Of a DNA stretch of 64,000 nucleotides, positions 21,139 through 32,407 are shown one piece after another; within the stretch, counting starts at the first letter, position 1, and each line of letters starts with the position of its first letter. Location: the NCBI RefSeq assembly GCF_022605165.1, contig NC_063072.1, forward strand, positions 372,001 through 436,000, read 5' to 3'. Made by a program: the position numbers and the translations under genes. This DNA comes from Purpureocillium takamizusanense. Its lineage: Eukaryota; Ascomycota; Sordariomycetes; Hypocreales; Ophiocordycipitaceae. The notes below the pieces were generated by a model, which saw only the letters and a list, made by a program, of their open reading frames with translations, was not told where the DNA came from and did no database searches.

Positions 21139-22842
21139 ATGGGCAAAATCGCCAGCATCGAGTACTTCCGCGTCCCGCCGCGCTGGCTCTTCGTCAAGAT
21201 CACCGACGAGGACGGCCGCGCGGGCTGGGGCGAGGCCTCGCTCGAGGGCCACACGCAGGCCGTGGAGGGCTGCCTGGATGCCTGGGCCGCGCAGTACACG
21301 GGGCTGGAGGCTGAGTGCGTGACCTTTCCCACATACATACCCACCGATCCTGGTGGTGATGATGCCCCGTCTATGCCTAGACGACAGCCTCTGACTGACT
21401 GTTGCCCCTATTTAATCTCTCTTTCTGCGTGTCAGTGACATTGAGCACATCTGGCAAATGTCCTGGCGCAAGTCGTTTTACCGCGGCGGGCCCGTCCTGA
21501 TGAGCGCGCTCGCCGGCATCGACATTGCGCTTTGGGACTTGAAAGGTGCGCATCTTTCTCTCTCTCTATCTCTCCCCCTCCCCTGATGCCAATGTGTGCC
21601 CTGCCTTCGATGTGTGCAGTGTAGTTACACGGCCGCTCCTTGCGGGTGGAGATGCCCGCGTGTATTTGCAAGGGGTGAAGGACGGGCGGTGTTTATCAAC
21701 GCTGACGATGAGAGAGGGCAGCGCGCAAGCTCAACGTCCCCATCTACCAGCTCCTCGGCGGCAAGCTGCGCTCCAAGCTCAAGGTCTACGCCTGGATCGG
21801 CGGCGACCGGCCGAACGACGTCGAGGCACAAGCGTACGTCGTTGTCCCCCTTTTATCCCCTCCTTTTTTTATTTCATCCTACCAGAAACCACCCGGCCAC
21901 AAGCCTCCGCACACACATACAAGATCACCCCTTTGCGTTTGCAAGCCTGGCTGGCCCCCTTTCATCGCTCGCTCACCCCGCCGCTTCCCTTGCAGGTCCG
22001 CCCGCAAGGCGCAGGGCTTCACGGCCGTCAAGATGAACGCCACCGGCGACGTCGGGTGGCTCGACTCCCCCTCGGCGCTCTCCTCGTGCGTCGCGCGCGT
22101 CTCCGCCGTGCGCTCCCTGGGGCTCGACGCGGCCGTCGACTTCCACGGGCGCCTGCACCGGCCCATGGCGAAGCAGCTCGCCGCGCGGCTGGCGCCCCTG
22201 CAGCCGCTCTTCATCGAGGAGCCGCTGCTGAGCGAGCACGTCGAGGGGATCCGCTCGCTCTCGCAGGCTTCCTTTAGCGGCAGTGGCGGAGTAGGAGCAG
22301 GAGCAGGTGGAAACGGAGGAGGAGCATACGGACCCGTCCCCATCGCGCTGGGCGAGCGCCTGCACTCCCGCTGGGACCTCAAGCCGTTCCTCGAGCCGGC
22401 GTGCTGCATCGACGTGCTGCAGCCCGACGTGTGCCACGTGGGCGGCATCTCGGAGCTGCGTCGCATGGCCACCATGGCGGAGGCGTACGACGTGGCGCTG
22501 GCGCCGCACTGCCCGCTGGGACCCCTGGCCCTGGCCGCGTGCATGCAGGTGGACGCCGCGGCCGCCAACTTTGCCATCCAGGAGATGAGCCTGGGCATCC
22601 ACTACAACACGGCCGCCGCCGCCGCCGCAGGAGGAGGAGAGGGGGGTTACGATCTGCTCGACTACCTGGCGGAGGGGAGTCGCGACGTGTGGCGCGTGGA
22701 GGACGGGTACGTGCGGCTGATGGACGGGCCGGGTCTGGGGATAGAGATTGACGAGGGGAAGGTGAGAGAGGCGAGTCGCGGCGCGGCGGCGTGGGTGAGC
22801 CCAGGGTTCTTTGGGCCGGGGGGCGAGCTGAGGGAGTGGTGA
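21139..22842 (+). CDS. D-galactonate dehydratase-like enzyme (enolase superfamily)
   Basis: Four exons (21139-21314, 21436-21545, 21722-21833, 21996-22842) give about 414 aa. All joins keep frame. The protein follows bacterial DgoD closely: [11 protein letters not shown] and GWGEAS at the N-terminus, [23 protein letters not shown], a GGDRP motif, KMNATGD, metal and catalytic residues in DFHGR (D181, H183), EEP (E207/E208) and GERL (E253), then [14 protein letters not shown] (H304) and GIHYN. It should dehydrate D-galactonate (or a close sugar acid) to a 2-keto-3-deoxy sugar acid in the cytosol, Mg2+-dependent. Two low-complexity inserts, a Gly-rich one at ~residues 226-245 and an Ala/Gly-rich one near 340-355, are absent from bacterial relatives and probably lie in surface loops. 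The zinc-cluster regulator just upstream may control it. Another sugar-acid dehydratase specificity is possible. Confidence 0.88.
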
Positions 22843-23151
22843 TGCGCGTGCAGACGTTGAGGAGGTGGTCACTGTAGAAATTCACTTCCATGCAGTCACA
22901 CTTCTCCAGCAGCGTACGTAGGAGCCGCGAGCAAAGAAGCCCTCATTGTCTTCTGTCAAAGCCACATGTATATCAGCCCGCAACTCATCTCGAAGTTGAG
23001 GCAAACTCTTAACCAAAGCACAAACGTAGCCATGGGAACATGTACTCGCGCAGTATCCCTACTGGACAATCGTGGACGAGGACATGCGCAACACGTATCC
23101 TAACAACATATCGAGCACACGCAGTTATCTCCTGTCAATACCAGACATGCT

Positions 23152-23209
23152 ACATACATACACATACACATACACGCACACGCACACGCACACGCACGCA
23201 CACATACCA
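23152..23209. repeat. CA/CACG microsatellite
   Basis: Imperfect ACACATACACGCACACGC-type dinucleotide and tetranucleotide repeat between two convergent genes. Confidence 0.85.
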
Positions 23210-23660
23210 CCCCATACAACAAAACACACTTCGAACACGACCATTCGCAACTTCAGAAGCAGTTCATCGTAGCATGTAGTCTACCTCATGCACGAGGGTG
23301 AGAGTCACCTAGATCCGGCACGCGGCCAATCATCAACCCAAACATGAAGCCCAACCGCATCTCACCAGACATCATCATCTCACCTCAGCTCAACTCAATT
23401 CATCTCGCCTCACCTGTTTCAACTCACCTCAACTCACCCCTCACCTCATCTCCTGTCAACTCATCTCTCAATTCCCTTCCCTTAGGCTCCATCTCACACA
23501 ACCCCCACGCCAGCGCACCTCCATGTCATTTTTTTCACGTCCACTCCCCACACCGCACGTCCCAGTTGCGCATTCCGTGGTATGATACCAATATCATCAA
23601 CAACGATTCAGATAACACTACGGTTCTATAGCAGGGTACACGCATTGGTCCCGCCGCCTT

Positions 23661-23710
23661 TACCTACCTATCTACCTACCTGCCTGCCTGCCTGCCTGCC
23701 TACCTACCTG
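23661..23710. repeat. (CTAC)/(CTGC) tetranucleotide repeat
   Basis: Alternating CTAC, CTAT and CTGC units in tandem over about 50 bases. Confidence 0.85.
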
Positions 23711-24144
23711 AAACCCTAACAATTGCTGCGCAGGGCCACAAGCATCACACCCCATCCCCACCATCACTACCACCACAACCAGCACCACCATCAATACACA
23801 TGTACGAAGTACTCGACTATAGCCCTCCGCGCAACACTATTTCACTACGCGCGGCGCAAGCACCAGACATCATATCACCCCAAAAAATACCACAACACGA
23901 CCCGCGCCCCCCCTCACTCAATTACAGGTACCTAGCTCACCTGCGTCAAAACGACCTACGCACAGTATACCAACGTTACTAACTCGTTAGCCAAGGTACT
24001 TCGTACATACGTGCAGTGCAATAATACTACTACTACCTACAGTATACATACATACATCCGTGCCCCGTGCTGCTGCGCTGTGCCGTGCTGCCATGCCGTT
24101 TCATACCACTTGACCACGCACCATACATGCAGCCCATGCGCCAG

Positions 24145-24148
<4 letters not shown>

Positions 24149-24178
<30 letters not shown>
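24149..24178. repeat. (GA)15 microsatellite
   Basis: An uninterrupted GA run in the convergent intergenic region. Confidence 0.9.
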
Positions 24179-24181
<3 letters not shown>

Positions 24182-24961
24182 CGCAGGTGATCGATTCCCG
24201 TTCTCGTCGTACGCACAACCAACCCCCCTCCCCTCGGCGGAACGATAGCCGAAGCCGTGAGTGAGCGCAGCGCTGCCCACATGCACAACATATGCGCACG
24301 TAAATACAGTATATATGCGAACAACAGTCCCATCTCAATTGACTTTTAGACTTTGGGGGGTAAGGTACACACGTTGTAGGTAATTATGTACGTTATGCGT
24401 AGTGCGTAGGCGCGGTGTACCCAACTTAGTCTACACACTGCATGTGCGTTGAGAGAAACCATTGAGCTGCCCGCATTCGGACTTGACGTGAGACATGCTA
24501 CAGCAAACACATGGTCACCTCGCGGCGCTGCTTCCAAGACAAGACAAGACACCAGACAATAGTACTCCGCGTGCTCCATACACTCCACACCACTTCACAG
24601 GAAAGAATGACAAGGCCCAGAATGGGGCTCCATGGCACGGCGACGCACACGTATCCATACAAGTCACTTCTCCTTCTAACCCGAGAATATAGATGAAAAT
24701 GGAATAAAACAAGGCACGCTAGGTGAACCTGCCCGCTCGCATCGAACCGCTATCAGCGCCGGTGGGTGCGTCCCCCGCAAAACGCAGTAAAAGAGCCTCC
24801 AAGCTCCTCTCGAGTCGTCCTGCCTGGCCGGCTGCCAAAATGTCGCCGCCGGCCCATGCGCCTTCGACAGAGCGCACGTGCCCACCATCGCAAAGCCAAT
24901 CGCCATGCGTAAATTGCTCCTCTCCTGCTGATAAGCCACCACGCCGCGTCTCGTTGTTTCT

Positions 24962-26483
24962 CTAACCCACGGGCGCGCATGAGAAGACGCCCTTGGTGGT
25001 CCCGTTCTTAAACTGCATAATCTATGACGAGTCGGGTTAGCCAACTAGAAGGAAAAGTTGCGGCACATGAGCCGTGGGTCAAAAAACTCACAATGTCGTC
25101 TATGCTGGCGTACGTTCCGCAGACCAGCACGATAATGCCTATGACAAAGCAGGTGCCGTTGGCGATGCTTCGGACAATGTTCTCCCGCGATCGCCACGAG
25201 CCCTTCTTCAGCAGCTTGAACCACATCATGGCCGGCAGGTAAAAGGTGAAGCCCGAGACGAAGAGCGATGAAGAGATGGATAGCAGATCGGAGAAGAACG
25301 GGATGACCTCGGCGATAATAAAGGCGGCGAGGGTGATGACGGAAATGACGGCCAGCCAAGTAACCCAGCCCTTGGTCGTGTTGATGAAGCGCGTGATCGA
25401 ATCCTTGTACATGCGTCCGTGGATATAGCGGCCCACGACAGTCGTGTTGATGGATCCCGAGATGAAGATGACGGGGAGGCCGACGCCAAAGGCAATCTTG
25501 GAGATGGTCGCGCCGGCCGAGAGGAGCGAGGGCGACTTCACGTCGGCGCCGACAAACGCATAGACCAGCGCGCCGGTAAGGGTATAGATGGCAATCTCAA
25601 TGATGCCCAGGGCCCAGATGGACTTGACGTAGTCGCGCGGCGTGTGCATTTCGTCCATGAAAGAGAACTGGCACATGGAGAAGCTATAGGCGAAGACAAT
25701 ATTGGTGATGGCGATGAAGGCCTCGGCAAACGTCACGTTCTCCTTGGGCCAGGCGGACCAGTTGACGTTCTCGAAGCCAATCTTGCCGGCGTGGATGCCC
25801 GTGGCGATGATGGTGATGCCAATGGCAGCCAGGATGGAGACAAAGTCAATGTAGCCCAGGATGGCCACCTCGGCAAACGAGGGCGGGATGGCAACGATGA
25901 GCAGGATGATGGCCGAGACGACTCCAAAGACGACGGAGCAGGCGCCGTTGTTGGTAATGTTGCCAAAGGCGATGGAGCCCGTCAGGCAGTGAGAGCCGAC
26001 GAGAAAGGTCAGCTGCAGCACAAACATGGCACCGACAAGCTCGTATCCGAAACGGCCCATGAGCAGGCGACCAGCGTCCGCATAGTGGGCAACCTCGGGG
26101 AACTTGATCTTGACCTGGCCGACAATGTCACTGGTATAGATGGCGACGAGACCGAGGCCGATGGAGCAGGTGACGCCGGCCACCATGCCGAGGGTGGCAA
26201 AGGCGGCGGGCAGACTGAGACTGCCGAGGGCGATGGCCTCGACGATGAGGACAATGGTGAGGCGCTTCCAGCCGAGACGGTTGAAGTGGGCGCTGCCCTG
26301 GGCCGTCTTTTGCTTCTCGAGATCGGCGCGCCGCTCCTCGAACTCGCTAGTCTCGCCGGCGAGAGGGCCGGACAGCGGCGGGCTGCCACCGGGCTGGGAC
26401 GACGTGCGTGTAAGCGGCGAGTTGGACTTGGAGTCCTTTTCCGAGCGCATGGGCGCATACGTAGTTCGATTTGACCCGTCCAT
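24962..26483 (-). CDS. AAAP-family amino-acid transporter
   Basis: Two exons on the minus strand: 26483-25092 (464 codons) and 25012-24962 (16 residues plus stop). The 79-nt phase-0 intron has a GTGAGT donor, a GCTAACC branch site and a CAG acceptor. About 480 aa. A ~75-residue hydrophilic Ser/Pro-rich N-tail precedes about eleven membrane segments of the Aa_trans fold, beginning WKRLTIVLIVEAIALGSLSLPAAFATLG. Related fungal proteins include the Neurospora neutral amino-acid permease Mtr. It should be an H+-coupled amino-acid importer in the plasma membrane. The first exon can be read without a stop well upstream of 26483, but MDGSN at 26483 fits the family's usual N-terminus. The short last exon (FKNGTTKGVF...) replaces an unspliced hydrophobic tail. 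The exact substrate is not readable. Confidence 0.9.
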
Positions 26484-29400
26484 GGTGGCTGTGATGATGC
26501 GTCCGTCAACGGGCGCAGAGGATATCCCGGAGTGGACTGGACAGAGATACACTCCGAACACGAGCCGCCGGTGTGAGTCGGGCGAGCGGGCGGGGCGAAA
26601 TGCCTCTGGCGTGGGCGGAACGTATGGGTATAGTATAAATGGGTATCGAAAGCAAGTCGCGTGCACACGACCGGAGGAGGAAGTGAAGGGAAAGAAAGGA
26701 GAGGGTAGATGGTGGGTGGAGGGGAAAGGGTCCAGAGGAGGGTTACGCCTTGCGGGGGGGGCGAGAAGAGTGAGTGAGGAAAGAAGAATGGAAGGTGGAG
26801 GGAAGAGGGTTTGTCTTAAGTCAAAAAGACACAAAATGAGTCGCAAGCGACGTGGGGAAGAGACGGACTTGGCACAGAGATAAAGAAGCAGCCTTGGGGG
26901 AGGCGTGGAAGTGACGGGGTGGAGTGGGAGCGTTGACCCCAGGGGCGCTCGTGCTGGGATGAAAGTACAAGTACCGTAGGTACAGTACAATGCTTGCCGC
27001 AGCCGCGACGTGCAAGGTATGGTAGGGAGGAGGGCTTGGGAGGCGGAAGTCTGGAGCGCCGGGGAGGGCGGGCGGCCGCAACTCTATGAGGTAGGTTATC
27101 GAACGGGCAGAGACACTCCCGAGGCTGGGGGATCCAAGCCAAGTTTGCAAGAGGAAGCGGATGCCAAGTGGGTCGAGGGGGGGGGCGGGCTGCGCGACGA
27201 TGATCGAGGAGGTTTGCTGCAATAGAGTGTGCGTATGGAAGTTGGGAGGGAGGGGAGGGGAGGGGGGAGGCAAGAGAGAGAGAGAAAGAGCCGCTACCAC
27301 TGAGCAGAGGCGCATTACAATACACTACACATGACACTCGTCCATGTCGGCGGCAGCTTGCTGGCTTGGCTCGCGCACTTTGCGCAAGATTCACTGCCTC
27401 GAGAACGGGGTACGGCTGGCTAGACTGGAGACCTGTGCTGTTTGTCCACCACCGGGTTCGCCGTGGGACAACGAGGGAGGCATCACATAATGTGTGGCCT
27501 GGGTCATCGGACTGCTGGCCGCCGGGTGGCCTTGGCTCTGGCTGGCCCCGACGCGCGAGAGAGGATACGGTGATGGGCTCGACTCGAGGGCAGTGGGCGA
27601 TGGGGCGGAAGGTTGTTGTGGGGAGAGGGGGGCCGCGCGGGACTCGAAAGGATCATGCTCGTCGTGGTCGAGTTGGAGGGCGGCGTGCGGCGTCAGCAGC
27701 AGCAGCAGCATCAGCAGAAACGGTAATGGTGAATGCTGGACTGGACGGTACCCCAGATAGAGGCGTTCACCACCCCCGCAAACGTTGCTTGCCATACGAT
27801 GTGACGGGATCGGCCCTGAGACGCCGTGTGCGGCGGCGGTTACGGCTGGCTGCTCGTAGCGTAGCGTAGCGTCATGGACGACGACGAGGTTGCATGGACT
27901 CGTTCGGACTTTGCCACGGCAGCTGGGGCCGGGAGGTTCCAAGGCTCCAAGCAAAGTGTGGACGAGGTGAGAGAGACGGAGGGTCGGTGTGGGGCAGCGC
28001 GCGTCCGGTCCAGTCGTTGTCCGACTGTCGAGGCGCGCCTGTCTGAGTCCGAGTTTTCCGCTTCCGCCGCGGCGTCTCGACGTCGTGGGTGGGCGATCAG
28101 GACGCGATGTGCGTCGCTGGCCTAGCGCACCACCACCACCACCACCACCACCTTGCCGCACCCCCCCCCCCCCCTCCCCCCAGGCGGGCTCTTCTTCTCT
28201 TTCTTTCTGCCTTCCCTTCTGTCTCCCCCATTCTTCTGTATCTGGCCTGGCCGGGGCCGAGTCAGTTTCCATGTGTCAAGGTATGTCCGAGAAATCCCGC
28301 TATCCCAACGATTCCTGGGGTAGCGCCGCTATTCTCGCAGGTCGAGCATGCCGGAACAATGGGTCGAACCACAGTTTAGGGCAGGGGACAGAGAAGGGGG
28401 GCCCAGCAGAGGCGGGACCCGTTTCGACGCAAGAGAACGGTGCGACCAAGAGGGAGGGGGAGGGCAGATCAATCGCTGGATGGGTTTCGCAATGGAAAAA
28501 CATAGGCAGGCAGGCAGGCAGCAACGCGCATGAACGACAGCTCGGCGGCAGACGACCAGGATTGACAGAGAGTGAGGTGCCTGTTGGCTTGGCGGCAGTC
28601 GATTTCGGATCGCGGCAGTGACGAAACGGGAAAGGAAAAAAATTCAATCTCTCACGTCTTGTTCCCGAAAGAGGGTGTGCGCCAGTCGAAAAAAGCCCTT
28701 GCCGCTGCCGCCACCACCGCCGCCGCCCGGGAGAGCCGCAACCGACAGTGGGAGAGGCTGCAGCCAAGCCTGGCGTGCCAGCCACAGTTGAGGCTGGCAG
28801 CCTGGAACGTCGGGTCGGGTCCCTCCACTGATCCAATGGAATTGACCACTCACAGCGGCCGGGCTCCGCTGGAGCAGCCCTAAAGAGCCCGCCCAAGCAA
28901 CGATGGACGGGACTCAACGCGGCGCACCACCCGTCAATGCCGTTAGTGAATTGCAGTACCTACAGGGACGCACAGCACAGCGGGTAGAGCACTGAGGCGC
29001 CTGCCAGCACCCGACGAGACACCCGCCGAAGGCGCATCGACCCCGTGATGCATTCTTCACCATAGGGACGACGAGGCGGCCGTGACGACCCCTCACTGCG
29101 CCTCCTCCTCCTTCTTCTCCTCACCATCGTCATCATCACCATCACCATCAGGTCCATCACCATCATGTGACTTCATCGCCCGCCACATGCATCGTCTGTG
29201 CCTGCCGCCTCAATGGCAGCACGGACGCATGATTCTTCCCCCCCTGTGGACCCCTCTCCCCTGTGATGCGTCCGCCACCTCACCTCACGCAGCCAAGACG
29301 GGGCCCGAGCCGCAGCGCAGACCACTGCAGAAGAACTTAGGGAACCCACCCGGAGCCCTCGTCGCTCTGTGCTTTTATAGCGCATCTGACAGCGGCTTCT

Positions 29401-32400
29401 AGAGGAATTCCAGCGCGGTGCTGCCACCACCTATGGAACCGTCCGGGCGTCCCCTCACGGCGGCTCTCGACGGACTGAAGCCCGCTGCAAGTACTAGGAG
29501 CGTGAGTGAGCGTGACTGCACCATGGCGGCGGCGCCTGACCTTCCCACCTGCATTAGATTCTTCTTCCCCTCCACTACACCAGTAAGTACCTTGACGCCC
29601 AATCTTCATCACGCATCGTCAGCATCGCCGCAGCCGCCATCGTCACCACCATCATGCACCACCACTCGCCCACCAAAAGAAACCCCTCCATCCCTCCTCG
29701 CCAGGAGACCGCGCTGCATCATTCGCGCGCGCGCGCACACACACACACACACACAACTTGGCCTCGGCCGGCCCACACACAGGGGGTGGCAAGCTGTGAT
29801 GGCTGTCTCTCGTTCGCCCGCCGCTTCGGCGCCATTCCCTTCGCGTGCTGGCGTCTCACTTACTGCCGGGCATTACGGCTGGGATCTGCGGAGGCAATCG
29901 GCGCTGGAAGCCTTCTCGAAGGTTGCCCGACGCGGCGAGGCGAGTCAAGCCCAGCCAACGCGGCAAGAGAAACGCCCACCTGATTGCTGATATGCATGAG
30001 ATAATCTGGGTCCTGCTGTCGCTGCCAGGCGCATCCATCCATCCATCCACCCACCAATGCCACCGCGCGCCCCGAGACAACGCAGCACATCGCGCACGCG
30101 CCAGAAGGAACATGCGCCGGCGCCCTGGTCCCGGTCACTGCCCCCATGCCACGAGGCTCCGCCAACAATGCCTGCGCGCAGGAAAGAAAAAAAAATCGCG
30201 AGTGCTACAGTGACAATCGGGACCCGTCGCTGCCCTGTCCGTCTCCACGAAACAACGCCGATGGCTCACCCAGCCCAGCTGCTGGCCCGGCCGGTCCCTG
30301 GTGACCTGACCCGTCCGGCTCCGGCGGTAATACGAGTGCCCGCAGGTACTGTACTCTACCTGTCGTACTGGCTTGTGTTGGCACGAAGCGGTGTGTTGTA
30401 CCCTCATTCCCGCCGAGGGGCACGTCTCGTGCAATGATGCAGTGCAGTACAGCACGGCAAGCTATAAACCACCTGTCCCCGCGACGGCCAGCCGTCATCT
30501 ACACACAGGTGTTGCCCAACGTGCATCTCCTCTCAGGTGTGATGACGCCCCTTGCAGGATGTTCTGCGTCCGTGGGCTGGCTTTGTTGGTTTTCCTACGC
30601 CCTCTTCATCGGCGTAATTCTTGCTGGGCTTGCCTTCTCACTCTCGTTCGAGACACAGCCGGAACCGTCCATCGTGCGCCACCCACTGGGTGAAACCCGT
30701 CTGCGCATCTGTCTGCATCTGCAGCTGCACGCCACCCACATCTGGCTTGACGGCCCGATCACCGCAAGGCAGCAGCAACAAAGAGCGTGCATACGTACGT
30801 ATGTACATGTCAGGGCGAGGCACAGCAGCCACAGGCGGCCTGCGACCGCCCACCCCCCCATACGGCTGGCTTCTGCCACGGCTGTGCTGGCTCTGTTGTT
30901 GTGCGTCTGAGAGCGCCGTCGCTTCCGGCCCGTGGCTGTCATTCGGAATTGCCGGCTCAAGCTGGTGTGTCTTTTCGCCGTCCGTCCCAGATGCGTATGT
31001 ATACGGGCGCAAACTTCAAGGTTCTACGCATCTCCCGATACGTCAGCGCCCCAAACGCGTCTCATCATCACGTCCGCGATTGGCGACTGCTAGTCCATTG
31101 ACCGAGTCTCCATCGTCCCCCACGGGGAGGCACACGGGGGAGCTCCTCCTTTTTGCCGCAGCCTTCGTACTAAGCACTACTAGCCAGCCAGTGCCAGGCT
31201 CGCTCTGCGCTGGCGTCTCCATCGCCATGTAAACGCACGCGCGGCAATTCGTCTCCTCTCCTGTTACGTACAAGGAACTAGGAACAGCCGGCTCGAATCC
31301 ACGGAGCCGCTGGCCCAAATGGCGGAGGCGGGGACGTGGAAATGAAGAGTACCGAGTCTGCCCGCCGCGATTGGCGGCTGATACACCGACGTCCCTCAGC
31401 CGAAGCGGATCTCGCGATGCCCATGCCCATGCCCCCTTCCTTGCCCATGGGGTAGCGACCAAGGTTAGTGCTAGCACACGAGATATTGTTGGGGAAGAGG
31501 GCTCCCCCTACCTCCTCGTTTAGTACTTCCAAGATGTACAGTACTTCTACTACGATCCATCTACTACTATGCGCAACACGACGTCAGCGCCCTCTCTTGC
31601 TGACACCCTTGGCCTGGCAACGTCCGGACAGCCAAGGCAGCTTGCAGGACACGGCGGCGGGAACGCTACGTCGGCTACGGCCTGAAATGTCGATCCGGAC
31701 GGGACCCCCAGCCCTCCGTTGGCCGCTGCTGGCCGAGCTTACCCTGTATCCCGCCGGTTTTTTATGGTGACATTGCGCCGCCCGATGTGCATAACCATGC
31801 GCGCCGACTGAAAAGCTGTCCGGACTGCTGACAGACTTGTTGCTTTTATTTTTCCCTGTCTCTCCGCCGTTGATTGCCTCTGCACGAATTGTGATGGTCT
31901 ATCAGCGCGAGCCACATTAGCCGCAACCGGCACGCTGACGCCTCCCCGGAGCTGTCTTTGGCTGAACAATGCTTAGCAATTCTGTAGACGCTGCATTCGT
32001 GACTCAGAGACAAAGAGACTGAAACACATGGCTTGACATAGGTGAGACGGATTTTTGGAATTGAAGGGCGCAGAGCGGCTCGCCAATGTTTGAAGTGATG
32101 CTTTCGCCGCGTGCGGCATCCGACGGATGACGTTGGTTCGCGGCCCGCTTCCGCTCACCTCGGTGTGCAATGCCGACCACCACCGCCGATAAGAATATCT
32201 TATCTTATCGCGATAAGATTTTTTTTTCTTCGTCTCCCGCACCACGGGCTGTGCTGCCCCGCGTTGGTGGGCGACATCAGAATCTTGAGGGACATCGGGT
32301 CGCACAACGTCTCTGCTACCATCGCCGTATTTGTCACTTGACAGCTGCAAGCCGCATCCAAGTATTCTTGTCGGACATCTCTGTCGAACACACACACACA

Positions 32401-32407
32401 CACATCG
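26484..32407. other. 5.9-kb gene-poor region between divergent genes
   Basis: Between the start of the transporter (minus) and NOB1 (plus). GC-rich with purine/pyrimidine-asymmetric tracts, poly-G/C runs (27178-27186, 28160-28174), CCACCA repeats (28129-28154) and a (CA)n tract (29736-29755). Long frames exist on both strands, for example the minus-strand frame of 27391-28272, but they are Pro/Ser/Arg-rich GC artefacts without domain motifs. The first ~500 bases upstream of 26483 are pyrimidine-rich on the transporter's sense strand, as in long fungal leaders. An unrecognised ncRNA or rapidly evolving gene cannot be excluded. Confidence 0.4.
32188..32219. promoter_or_regulatory. cluster of four GATA motifs with an 18-bp palindrome
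   Basis: GATAAG at 32188-32193, CTTATC at 32199-32204 and 32204-32209, and GATAAG at 32212-32217. The last two lie in the perfect palindrome ATCTTATCGCGATAAGAT (32202-32219). It lies ~190 bases before the NOB1 start codon. GATA-type zinc-finger factors (nitrogen, iron or light regulators in fungi) bind such sites. Confidence 0.55.

Larger units (their letters stand above)
22843..24961. other. convergent intergenic region packed with simple repeats
   Basis: About 2.1 kb between the 3' ends of the dehydratase (plus) and the transporter (minus). It has no recognisable gene but many simple repeats: a CA/CACG tract at 23152-23209, CTCAC/TCAACT repeats at 23384-23470, CTAC/CTGC repeats at 23661-23710 and a GA run at 24149-24178. 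It is probably 3' untranslated and spacer sequence. Confidence 0.6.

Noticed and set aside
23384..23710. Possible CRISPR-like or satellite array
   Set aside because: The repeats are simple tetra- and hexanucleotide microsatellites without regular spacers. CRISPR arrays do not occur in fungal nuclear DNA.
25419..26474. 351-codon plus-strand frame across the amino-acid transporter
   Set aside because: Antisense shadow: Asp/Gly/Glu-rich composition mirrors the hydrophobic codons of the transporter.
27391..28272. 293-codon minus-strand frame with a Leu-rich stretch resembling a signal peptide
   Set aside because: The Leu run comes from a CAG/CTG trinucleotide repeat. The rest is Pro/Ser/Arg-rich low complexity, with open frames on the opposite strand as well.
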